DNA of 64,000 nt. Source: Prunella strophiata. Its lineage: Eukaryota > Chordata > Aves > Passeriformes > Prunellidae. The notes below the pieces were generated by a model. The model saw only the letters and a program-made list of their open reading frames with translations, was not told the origin of the DNA and did not search any database. Location: assembly GCA_036583965.1 (NCBI GenBank), contig JAZBQD010000014.1, positions 69,115,835 through 69,179,834 on the forward strand. The letters are read 5' to 3'. Positions 33,682 through 45,400 of the stretch are shown here, one piece after another. Both the position numbers and the translations under genes were made by a program. Positions within the stretch are counted from its first letter, which is position 1, and each line of letters starts with the position of its first letter.

Positions 33682-36460
33682 GCACCCACCATCCATCTCT
33701 CTCAGCCAAACAGGCTGCAAGGCTAATCCAGCTCTCACGAATTTTACAAGAAGCCCTCCAAGCTCTAAGTTTTCACATCTTGAATCTTTCTGTTCCCTCC
33801 TTCTGAATGTTTCACACCTCCCCCAAAATGTCCACAAGCATACCTGGCAAACAAAAAAATCCCTGTTTTTTGCTTCCCCACCTTGGAAATAATGTTTTGA
33901 TTTATTAGTTTCAGTAGTCTTGTTGCCCAATTCTGAACCTACTGGGCTCTTTACAGATGTTGATCTGAAAATGCCCTATAAAAATCTCTCCAACTGCTGC
34001 TAAACCAAAACAAACCAATCAACCGAGGAAAAAACAACACCAACCAAGTCCCTGAGCTCATACTTTGTTTTAGTGAACGTTCCAGCAGCAGCAGCAATGC
34101 ATCTGCTTCTTTCTCTTCATGACATCACAGCTCTCCTGATCGCTCACAATCACTATTTGTATATAGGTATAGAGAAAAAGCTGGAAAAGTCAGGAAAAGT
34201 TGATGGAATGCCTGTTCCCATGCGCTGCAGAGGCAATCTTTTTTTTTCCCAGGAATTTGTGGCATTGCTGCCATTTCTCACACCTAGTGCTGCCCCTCTC
34301 CCAAAGCCAGACCAACGAAATGAAGCGATCAGCGCCGCTCGAGAATTACGGGGCAGCTCGTGGAGGCTCAGTGGGTTTTGGTCTTAAAGTAGGTATTTTT
34401 AATTATTACCATCCACTTAATATTGAATAAGTTCCATTATTGAAGGGGGATTTTGTGCCTCTCAGGGACCCTCCATAAGATTAATTAGAAGCCTGCAAAC
34501 ACTTGTAGAGACATATGTGTATGTGCCTCTACCCTCCGGTGCTGCTACGAACTCGCTGTGCAGTATTTTCTAACTCTGTGAGCCTGAAATTGGATTTTTC
34601 TATTTTCTTTAATTGTAAAGTGTCTGTCCATCTCAGCAGCAGGAATCTTGGCATAAACTGCCCAAAAAAAGAGCTGACCTGCGCTGCTTTGGCTGAGGAA
34701 CTGATTCATTTCAATCAAGCATGTGCATGTCTGTCCCTGCCAAGCCTTGAGCAGGAGCAGAACAGGGTGGTGAGGAAGTGGGGGAGGAGGAAGTGGGGTT
34801 GAAGGGGGTATGTCTCCAAGTATGTGCACATCCTGGTGGTGATAAGAAGCAATGTCGCGTGAGCTGTTCGCTGGCTGGACACTGCTCCTGCTGCTGAGCC
34901 TAATCTCAGAACTTCCTGTGAGTTAGATTCCCACCAGGCCATTCCTGAGCTTTTCAGTCAGCAGTGAGAATGGGTCAGGAGTTTATTTATTGAAGGCTTG
35001 AGCACAGCCCTGTGCTTTCTTGCTGGCAGTTTGACTGATGCCCACTAGCCCACTCCGGGCATTGAAAGGGGTTGTTCCAGGGTAGTACAGCTGGGGCTGT
35101 GTTATCAGGGATAAGAGAATAATCCTGGCACAGAAACCTGGCTTGTACCATCAGCACGAATAGCACAGAGCCTGGACACTGCATCGCTGGAATGGATGTG
35201 GCTATTAATTATAAATTATATGATAAGATTAAAATTTATAAATAAGTTGCAGGGTGCATAATTAGCCAAACCAGAGGTCACTGGGCAGGTACCCCTCAAA
35301 TTTAAAGGGTGGTTATCAATGTTCAGTATCAGAGGAAAGAAGCACTGATGTGTCAGTGGGAACAGCAAAAGCATCCTGTCAGTGGGGGTGGGGAGGAGGA
35401 GGAGGATGAGGATGTTGACCCAGCTGGAAATCAATCCACACGTTGGCAATCCATCAGGCTGCTGGGAAAGCAGGCTCCAAATGGAGTGCTTGTGCATTGG
35501 AGAGATGCATGGCAGAGCCAGAGGATGGGGAAATAGTCCATGGGGGGCCTGTTTGTGAGGAGCCCCATCCGGACAAACGGATTATTTGGGAATGATGAGA
35601 TAATTCACACAGGAAGTCATGTCAGGTTTAAGTGACCCTCCCCGACAAGGGACATTCTGGGGAAGAGGGGAGTGGGAGCTCCAGCTTGGTCTTGCCTTTA
35701 TTCAGAGCCCAGCACAGCGTCTTGGACTGGGAACCTGGGGAACCTGGAGAGTGGTGACTGCAATGTTTCAGTGTGAAATTATCTCTTTCTCCTTGAGAGG
35801 ACCCCTAAATTTTGCAAGAACTTCACACTGAGTTTACCATCCAACCAGAGATTTGTCTGTGTTTTTAAAAGGCCTTCTGTCGTGCCACACCCATCTGTAT
35901 GCTTCAATCCTCAAGAATCAACCCCTCCAGAGGAACCATCAACGAGCACAGCAAGTTCCACAGGCAGCGACTGGAGTAAAAGGATCTACATCCAAATCAC
36001 TGGCCACTACTTGACCAGGCAGCCTCTCCAAAATTCTGATGAACCCTGCCATGGAGATAGCAGCAGAGCCTGCCCTCTTCAAATCCCCAGCTGAAAAGTT
36101 GTGCTCATAGCTGGCTGGGCCTAAATAAGAGTCACCTCTCAGTTTCTTCCTTCCCTAGTGTGCAAAGGACTTATATTTTAAGTCCTTTAAAACTTTGACA
36201 ACACTTGGATAAATCTCCTTCTCTCCCCCCCTCTCCATGAGTGTGTTGGCAAATAAAAAAGGGAAGGCCCTCGACCGTGGCTATTTGAAAACGGAATATA
36301 ATTATTTTTTTTAGATAACAAAGCTACACACTTTACACAATGGAGTATTTAATTTTATTTATTTAACGCACCAACATTTTTAGGGCAGTTACACTAGATG
36401 GAGCACAAGGAGGAATGCCAGCAGCTGTCTCTCATTCCACAGTCAGAACCGAGAATACAT
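31281..36460. other. Contig 2 unique sequence, gene-free
   Basis: No exon recognised. Repeat-poor AT-rich blocks at about 34385-34515 (GATTAATTAGAAG), 35195-35335 and 36225-36400 are candidates for noncoding regulatory elements. The (AAT)n repeat is the only clear repeat. Confidence 0.45.
33602..33681. repeat. (AAT)n trinucleotide repeat
   Basis: About 80 bases of TAA/AAT units with three interruptions (two TAG variants and one single-base slip). Confidence 0.97.
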
Positions 36461-36462
36461 GG

Positions 36463-36696
36463 GGGTTTTTTTTGTTTGTTTTGTTTTTGGGTTTTTTTTT
36501 TTTGCTTTTGTTTGTTTTGGTTTTTTGGGTTTTTTTTTATTGGTTTGTTTGTTTGTTTTCTGTTGTTTTTTGGTTTTTTTGTTTATTTTGGTGGGGTTTT
36601 TTTTGTTGTTGTTGGTTTTTTGTGTTTTTTTTTTTTTTGTTTTTTTTTTTTTTTCTTTGGGTTTTTTTTGTTTTTTTTGTTTTTTTCTTTTTTTTT

Positions 36697-36734
<38 letters not shown>

Positions 36735-36785
36735 TTTTTTTTTTTTTTTGGGTTTGTTTTTTGATTTTTTTTTTGGGTTTTTTTG
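36463..36785. repeat. T-rich low-complexity tract with G interruptions
   Basis: About 320 bases of T with scattered G, GG and GGG (TTTTGTTTGTTTT, GGGTTTTTT) and almost no A or C. Open frames on both strands here are artefacts of composition. Confidence 0.95.
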
Positions 36786-37054
36786 ATGACAAGCCCTTTC
36801 AAATGCTTGGGGATGTCCTGCAGGAGAGATGACAATAATTAGATTTCATACCCATTAAAGAGTGGCTTTGGCATGTGGGCTAACTCTGGAGGCAGAAAAT
36901 GAAGTGACCCCCCGGCCTGTGGGACGGCGCCATTCTGTTTCCCAGCTCTGGGCCCCTCCCCAGGGGAACCCCCACAGGTAAAGAGATGCGGACAGAGACA
37001 GCTGACATGAACCAAACACACTCACCTCGTAAAGAGCTGCAGAATTGTCAGAAT

Positions 37055-37160
37055 TGAGCAATGTGGCCCAGTGGAAGGGGTCTGAGGGAGGAGGTTGGAA
37101 ACTGGATGATCTTTAACATCACTTCCAACGCCAAACCAGCCTTTGGTTCTATGACAAAAT
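37055..37160 (+). mobile_element. CR1 LINE tail fragment
   Basis: Short sense tail with GGTTGGAAACTGGATGATCT, TCACTTCCAACGCCAAACCA and GGTTCTATGAC, diverged from consensus. Confidence 0.8.
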
Positions 37161-37988
37161 AAGCAAACTCACAGTTTTCTGTATTTGCAGATTTCTTGTT
37201 CCCTGCAATCTATCAGGGCCGTACAGAACCTAATGCACAAGTGATGGTTCATGCCCCATAATATAAAATTAAAAAGAGGTAAAAAACATGCACAACCCAA
37301 ATTCCAAGCCCACTTTCCCAGAATCGTATTATAGGGAAAATTCGCATCTGAGTTTATTTTTCTCATGACCAAGTTGTTATAGGAAGCAGACACTGTCTTC
37401 AGAAGAAGAAAACAAATGATCCATTTAAAATTCTTCTAATCCATGACCAGACCCAATTTAAAATGCTATCAATCGCATGGTGGCTTCCCCACGGAAAGGT
37501 GCAAACCAAAGGATGGTGCTTCTTTTATTTTGGCTTGTGTTGGATTTCGGTCACTCATGTGGTTTGCATTTTGGATGTGTTTTAATAACACACAGACACA
37601 AAACTGCATCGTCTGGGTGAAGGCAGACTCACCAGCGCCACTGACTATTGATTTGTTTATCTTCATTTTACCTTATAGGACAAAAAATAGGGAGCACCAG
37701 TTTGCTGTCTTGCTGAGGCCAGAGCACAGCAGCAGGATTCAGGCATGTGCCTGTGGATGGAGAGAAAGACCTTGCAGAGCAGGAGACGACAGCTTTGAAA
37801 CACCTGGCTGGACAAATCTATTGTAACTGCAAAAGTGCCAACTGGAATAGAATTGTGTGGACATCACAAGGCAGCAGAGGGAGTGGGAAAAAGTCACCTC
37901 ATAGAAAAGTGGGGTGGTTTGACCTTCTCCATGGTCCTACAGGGGGTGGGAAGCTCTGGCCTGCTCTACAGGTTGCAGAGTGGGGAAG

Positions 37989-38777
37989 TGTCTCAGGTGA
38001 AAGATGTAGTGGGCGGTGGTACTCTATTGCCATCTGTCAGAGCTGGGGCAGTCTCTGATGTTCCAATGGGAAGTTTCTTTATCTCTCCCACAGCAATCCT
38101 CCCTTCCAGGCGATCTCTGCTGTCCAGGACACTGGTGCCCTGCATGGCATGATCACAAAATTCCATAATCCCACTGGGAGATGCTTGCCCAGGCAGGAGC
38201 CAAGAGTCCTGGCCATGGATAGAATATGACCCTGGAACAGCCCAGAAGCCTTGCCCACTGCATGCATTCCAAGAGGAGGCAGCTTTCTTATCCTCTGACT
38301 CGCATCTCACAGAGGGAGAGCAGGCACATCGCAGACAGCCCTGGAGATGCAGAGGCAAAACTCCCTCCCTTGTGGCAGATCCTGATCAAGCAGAACCAGC
38401 CCTGGCCCGGCATGAAGGGCTGACAAGCCACCATGGCATGGGGAATGGGACTGTGCCAACAACCTGAAACAAGGGGTCAGCTCCTCTTCTCACTCTGACA
38501 TGATTTGGTTTTTTGTAATTTTTTTTTTTTTTGTACTTTGCATTTGTACTTGACAGTTTGGTACTATTTTTTTGTGTGTTGTGTTGTTGTTTTTTTGTAC
38601 TATTTGCAATTGTATTTTTAAAATTTTCCAGTAAGAACTTGTTATTCATATCCCATATCTTTGCCTTGAGAGCCTTAATTTCAAAAATTATAAAAATCCA
38701 GAGAGCGGAGTTTACATTTTCCATTTAAAGGGAGGCTCCTGCCTCCCCTAGGACACCTGTCTTTTCAAACCAAGACA
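37989..38777 (+). mobile_element. Solo LTR, family B, copy 3 (4-bp target duplication)
   Basis: A 789-bp element runs from TGTCTCAGG to CCAAGACA and is flanked by GAAG on both sides (37985-37988 and 38778-38781). Compared with copy 1 it has many single-base indels and a duplicated T-rich segment around 38515-38620 with repeated TTTGTACT. The AATAAA is lost (AGTAAG). It appears older than copy 1, or poorly polished. Confidence 0.83.
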
Positions 38778-38781
38778 GAAG

Positions 38782-41700
38782 GCCCAGTGCAGATGAGAAA
38801 CACTCAATGTACATCATAGTTGGGGTTGCTGTGGACAAAAGGCGTGGGCTTTTAATGCCAACCTTAAGAAAAATTACCCTAAGGAGGAAAAGTTGAGGCT
38901 GTTAGACTTCAGGAGCTATAAGGGAGAGTGACTCATAAAACCACTTCAGAGGAGGGGGCTGAACTGGGAGAATGGGACTGATCGTGGGACTGGCTTGTAT
39001 GACCCCTGATGGCCGACAGAGACATGATAGTCATGATTCGGGGGGAAAAGTAATCCTTCCAAGCTATGGCCATTTCCTGAGTTGTTCTGAGAGTTCAAAT
39101 TACCTGATAAAATCCACCTCTGAATGCCAGCAGCTGTTCCCATTCCCTGAAGGAGGGAAGAGGACTCACCTCACTGATCCAGGGCACATGATCAGGTGTC
39201 TGCTTACGCTATCTCCCTGTGATCAAATGTCTCTGTCATCTGAGGACACCCAGCACTGCACCATTTACCTTCAGCCTTTGTTTCTGAAGGGCTCAGGTCA
39301 CCAGTGGATCCAGGCTGTGCCTGCTGGTCTGGGGGGTTGAACTGTGGCACCACAGGGGTCTAAATGTCAGATTATCCCTGAGGAAACCCCAGCACAGCCA
39401 GTGGAGGCTGTCGGGCTCTCCTTGCTAAATCGGGACCACTCCAGTAACAGTCGGTGTCAGGGAACCTGAGTTATTCTAGTGAGACTAACCAAGATTGTTC
39501 TGCCCTGTCCCAGACAAAAACCCAAAATCTGGTGGATTCTCTCTCAGAGGCTTAGATATCTGGGAAGCAGGACTGAGCAGAGAATATCTGCTCAAAACTG
39601 ATCAGAACCTTTACAGGCCATGGTCAGACTTTGGTATGAATGTTGAAGGGAAATTGGATTGTAAAGGGAAAACAAGAATCTGTGTGGTTTATGACAAGTC
39701 TGAGGGAAACCCCTCTGTAAATTCATGTGTGTGTTGACTGGTTACCACCATCCCTGAATTCTTACACCATTCCTTCCTTGATTCTGAGGCAGTTCATGCT
39801 GTGGCAAAGGGAAATGGAGTCTGGCAAGTTGGACGTGACATGGCAGTAAAGCACACCAAGTCAACCTTTGCTCTGAGAGAACTTTGCAAAGAGTTTTACC
39901 CCTCACAGGCCACGTGAAGACTCCTCATTGGTGAGTTGCACCCAGATGCCAACCAAGTGCCTGCAAGGGTTTCTATGTATTTTTCCCTCCAGAATCTGAG
40001 TGTTCCAGGAGAGCCCCCAGTGCAACCTTGAAGTGGGAAAAACTGAGGGGCTGAGTGCCCAATTCCCAGCGACCCTGAGTTTCTCTTGGGGCTGAACCAA
40101 GAGGTCATGTGCTGGAGGGAGACACCCGTTGTGAGCCAGAGGAAATCTGTCAATAATGGGAACACAGCCATTTAGCCATCAATCATGAACAATTGATTTG
40201 CCAGGGAGGAGGGGGAGGGGAGGGAGCTGCCTGGCGGGGGACCTGGGATACATCACAGTCCCTGGTACTGTGGCTGTTCCTGCACTTCCAAACACGGCTG
40301 GAGCAGAGCAAGGAGCAATTAATGACTTTTAGCTCCAGCTGTAATCCTGATGTCTCTTGGATTGTTCAATAAAAACCGCCAGTAATGGTGGCTAATTGCA
40401 TGAGATGGCCTTTCAAATGAGATGTAAGACACAGACCCAACCCACTGTGGTATTAAGGGTTCCTCTGCCATTGCACAGAGCAGGGATGCTCAGGGCACTT
40501 TCTCTGGCTCTTATCCAGTGTCCTTTCATTACACTCCCAACCCTATGTACTGCCCTGCTAATTCTTTTACTCGGGCTCTACCTTCAGTATGGCTCTTTTC
40601 TTGTGCTTTTATCCATCCAGGGGGTACATGTTTGTATTATTTATGCCATTATATTTCAAAGGTCACGGCAGAGTACCTCCAGGTGCATGTTATCTCAACA
40701 AAAACACTGTCTTTCAATACAGGACAGGGTGAGAAAACCATCTCACAGCTCCTCCCATGAGCTGAAAAGCCCATTTTTATAGAGAGAAACTCCTGCTTGT
40801 GTGTCCCAAGGTCTAAAAAAAAGTCCAGGGGGGAGCAAGGGCAGGTCAGCACACCAGCAGAGAGAGACAGAAGATAATCCTGACCTGGTAAATCCAGGGG
40901 ATTGTTGGTAGGAAACTGTGGCTGGAGAAGGATATCAGGGTCGAGCTTCTGTCCTCCCACACCCTTGCCAAGTGCAAACCACAGACTGGGCATTCCAGCG
41001 CACCACTTACCCCTAAAAATATGATTTTCTAAAGATGGTTTGACAGAAATATTGCTTTCAACAATGGTCAATTTCTCATTTTGTTTTAACCGGTATTTCC
41101 CCAAAGTGCTCTGAAAGTCAACCAATCTAGTTTTTGTCACTAAAGCCTCTATGCCCAAGTAGAGTAGAATAATAAAATTTTCCCTTTTGCTATGTTGGTA
41201 ACGGAGGTGGATGAAAGTTTCCCATCCCAGAAGCGGCAAATTCCAAAAGCAGGGACTAAATGTGCAAGCCCTGCAGAAAGCAATCTGTGCTGTCACTGCA
41301 CAGCTGGATTCCTGTGGTTCTTGAGATTATGCAAAATCTGATGCAGTCACCGGAAGTTGCAGCTCACAGAATCACCCAGCTGCATGCAAGACCAGGACGG
41401 GGCTCACAAAAACCCCTCCAGACAGGAATTACCACAGCAGACAGACTGAAACCCCATCATTGCAGCATTTAATGTGTGATTTATTCCAGTGCCAGAACAT
41501 CACCAACAAAGCCAGGCTACAGCCACAGTGAGGTTTGTGATTGCCTGGCACCCGACTCAGCTCACCTGACAATTCCATCAATCCAGGGCCTTGCACCTTC
41601 TGCTTCAGTGCCTCCTTGTGTTCTGACAGCAGGCTGGAGACAGCAGCACTGATCAGGACAGGTGACACCAACACTCAGGTGTGAGACTGATAAGAAAATC

Positions 41701-42340
41701 ACTCAGGATGTCACTACAGGAAAAATTACTCTTGGTTTAAGGAGCACTTTCCCAGAGTGGGGGGGTGCTGCTGGCAGAAAGGAAAGACAAAGCCAAAATC
41801 ATTTGCTGAGTGGAGTTTATTGCCCAAGGAATTGGCGTTCTTCCACAATTAGCCAAAATTTTTGCAACCTGCAGGTGGTGGAGACAGATGCAAAGTTGAC
41901 ATTGGGGGTGCATGGTGCTCCAAAATCCTCACCTCCCCAGGGAAATGGCCTGGTTGAAATTGGTATGACCATGTCTCCCTCTAGAGACTGCATCCTTCAG
42001 CAGCTGGGATTTGCATTCTACTGATGTTCCAACAGTTCCAGAGCAGGGATGGGGCTTTACATCCAGCAGCTGGAGGTTGTGCCCCTGTGGATACACCATG
42101 AGCTGTGTTAGCATGGTGCTGCCACAGGGAGAGACCACAGGAGGTGTAGCAGGAGCTCACAGACAGCATTCACATCCTCCTACCAGGCAGAAGCTTCATC
42201 ATTTGGATTCCACAGAGGAAAAAAAAAAAAAAAAACCAGAAAAAAATATAATTTTCAAGACAGTAAATAAGAGGCTGAATTGTATGTCTGGGTCACCCAG
42301 CTACACTTGCTAGACTGGTTTTAAATGGGGATAGAGGAAA
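38782..42340. other. Contig 2 unique sequence, gene-free
   Basis: Block 40140-40430 (AGCAATTAATGACTTTTAG, CAATAAAAACCGCCAG) looks like a noncoding element. The rest gives no recognisable exon. Sequence 38790-40000 could be an unrecognised old repeat. Confidence 0.4.
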
Positions 42341-42344
42341 TTCA

Positions 42345-42460
42345 AAGAATCAGAGAATGGTTTGGGTTGGAAGGGATCTTAAACACCATTCAGTTCCCCC
42401 TGCCCAGGCAGTGACACTTCCCACTAAGACCAGGTTCCTGAATCGTATCTAACCTCACAG
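42345..42460 (-). mobile_element. CR1 LINE tail fragment
   Basis: Reverse CR1 tail: AGAATCAGAGAATGGTTTGG, GTTGGAAGGGATCTTAAACA and CTGCCCAGGCAGTGACACTT, truncated after about 110 bases. Confidence 0.87.
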
Positions 42461-42469
42461 TTGGCCCAA

Positions 42470-45400
42470 GGAGTGGATCTTGGCTGCAGGATCTGTTTTT
42501 GCTCTGTTCAAGCACCTGAGCACTCTGTTGGAATATATCCATGTCAGGGGAAACTCAGGTGCAGCAGACACAGGGGGAAAGCTGTGAGCACAAGAGGTCA
42601 TTGAGGGGAAACTGAGGTACCAGCAGAAACCAAGCTCAAATATGCCCAAAGCTTTAGGGGCTCTGCTGTCACCTTGATGCCTTGAGAAGGCTGAGCTAGA
42701 ACAGAGGCTAGACAGAGACTACGAAAAAAGCAGGATTTATGAAAAGGATCTCCTCCATGGATGCACCTTGGGCAGCAGCCAGAGCCCAGCCAGGGCTGCA
42801 ACCCAAGATGAACCAAATGGCCCCAAATGCACGAGCGCTCCCGGGGTCTCTGCCTTGGATCAGCTCTGCTCCATTGCACCTGCAGTTCATTGTCCCATTC
42901 CAGCTTTAGCCCCTGCACTCCCACCCTGCTTGTTTTTCTCTCCTCAGCCCACGCTGGTTGTGCCTCCTGGGCTGAGATTTGGATCATTTGTCCTTGGTGC
43001 CCAGCTGGAGCAGGAATTGTTTTGTCTCCCTGCTTCTGTGCACAGAGCTCACCATCCCCTGATGTGAACCCCAGAACCCACACACCTAAAGCCCACATAT
43101 GTGAAAAATATAAAAGCTAGAACATAAGGTATCAACCTGAGATTCTCTATTGGACTAATCTGTGAGGTGACACCAACAGGAAATCCCAGATTCTCTGCAT
43201 TGGGGATGCTCTAGGAAAACTCAGCTAGGAGTCGGTGTCTGAGCAGTTGAAAACTGGACTCTTTCCACCTGTGATTCCCAGGAGGCTGGAACGAGGCAGC
43301 AGGCTGGCAGGAGCACTCAGCCCAAGGTGAGGTGAAGGTCATGTGCCCTCAGGGGATGTCAAAGCTTTTCCCACAATTTGATTTTGCATCTTCAAACACC
43401 AATTACAGAGCCAAAAGTACTCATGACTCCAGAGGGCTCCCCAATGAATGTGACATTAAAATGGTTTCTCAGGTCCTTCCTGGGCCAGGGGCAGCCTATG
43501 TCACATCCCAGGTGAGTTCTGGAATGTCCAGAGTAGAAAATATCTCCTTTCCCCTCTCTGGGAGCACATCAATGGCTTAGTGTTTTCACAATGCAGAATA
43601 AAAATATGGTTACTTTTAATTATTTTCTTGCACAGAGAAATTGTAGATTTCTGTTTGCAGAAATCATTTCTGATGTTTAAGTTTTGATGTTTAAGTTCTT
43701 TCCTAGAACCTGTGTTTGAAGCAACAGGTTTAATCTCTCAGGGCCAGGGGGACTGAGGGAGGGGGAGAACAAGCTGTGTAAGAGCATTGGGAACTGAGAA
43801 GAAAAGTGGAAGATATCCCACATTTAAAAGTGATTTGTGAAATCCCAGGCTGGGGGTTGATAAGATACAAGGTGAGGTCGTTCTGAGGCTCTCTGAGCTG
43901 CACACAGTCCCTGGTTTAATCAGAGGATTAAACCCAGCAGCAGGGTGATGTTGATCTCCCCCTGTGCTGTCTGCAATGAGCCACAGGGACAACAAACCAG
44001 GCTTGTCACCTGCTCCTCCTTTCTCGCACTGCGGCCAGCACAAAAAATCTTGACCCGCGTGACAAACCCTCATCCAGCTGTTTTCCCCCTCCAGCCCTCA
44101 CCTGAAGTGCCTTCAAAGCATCCTTGCCATGCAGGGCTGGCTTTGCTCTGAGCCCTGGGAGCTGGAGCCACTCTCAGCACTCAGAGTGACATCCCCAGCA
44201 CGAGGCAGACAGAGAGGAGACAGCAAGGGCAGCACAGGTCAGGGGGGGGGCACGGTGCCTGTGCCTCTGAGACCTCTGAAACCTCTCTGCCCAAAAACAG
44301 AGCCACAGATGAAACCAGAGCGGGGTTTTTCACAGAGACTCACTCCTGCTTTTAAACACTTCTGAAGTTTCTCCCTAAACAAGGATTAAAACAATAAAAA
44401 ACGAAAGCAGAAAGAAATAGAGTGTGTGTGTGTGTGTGTGTGTGTAGGAGCTGCAACAAGAAGCACAAAAAAAATAAATGAGGAGGCAAGCAAAAAGTTT
44501 CCCCAGTGCGCTGCTGAGCTGGGCTGAGTGCTTTGGGGGGCTTGGAATATCTGCTCTGCACACATAGAAGAAAACACCCCACAGCCCTTAAGCAGTGATA
44601 GTATTTGTAATTAAAGGTGCCCCACAGCAAGGCTGTTCTCCACAGAATAATACCATAATCTTTACAAATGCCTTTGCCTCCTTGAAAAGATGCAGCTAAG
44701 TCAAAGACGGAGGCATAGGGAAAAGAAGAAAAAAAAATAATAGCACCAAAGCACTCAGGATGCAATATATAAATAGAGGATTAGATCTTACATTACTTTC
44801 ATACTATATTGTATTTTTATTATTAGGTCCACCAGTTATCATTTAATCTTATAGCTGCTGTGTCTATAGAGTGGAACAAAAACAAATGCGAATTATCCCC
44901 CCACACAAACACCAGGAATTGAGATTAAGGAAGATTAACATCACGTGTAAATGAATGAAAACATGTAATGGGAAAAGAAAAAGGGAAAGAAGAAAATAAG
45001 GGGTGCTGGGGCTGGGAAGCTGCCCTGGGGCGAGGTTAACTCTCCTTTATCTCTGCCAAGTTCCCTAGGACAGGAGGGAGAAACCTCACCACTCCTGGGC
45101 ATCCTGAACTAAGGAATGAATTCCACTTGCACTGAGGATCCATCCCCTTGTGCTGGAACCAGGGCCCTAGAGAGCAGGACTCCAACACAGGCAGATTCAG
45201 CACCCTGGTGGTGTGACAAAAGCAGGTTTGTCTCTCTTCACCCTTTCCATGTTTTACAGGGGGATTAATTTTAGCGGGGAGGGCTTCTTAAATCTCATTT
45301 TTCCTCTTTTTCCCTTATTTCCAAGAGGCAATTGACCAGGCAACTGCTGGCTCCTCTACTGCTGCCAGTGGTGGGATCAGCAACCAGCCCCCACAAGCCC

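Noticed and set aside
39480..39900. Possible old retroviral or LINE coding remnant
   Set aside because: No motif I could name; not enough to annotate.
40649..41296. 215-residue minus-strand open frame
   Set aside because: No recognisable motif and no neighbouring exon; probably chance.
44421..44446. CRISPR-like or regulatory repeat
   Set aside because: It is a simple GT microsatellite.
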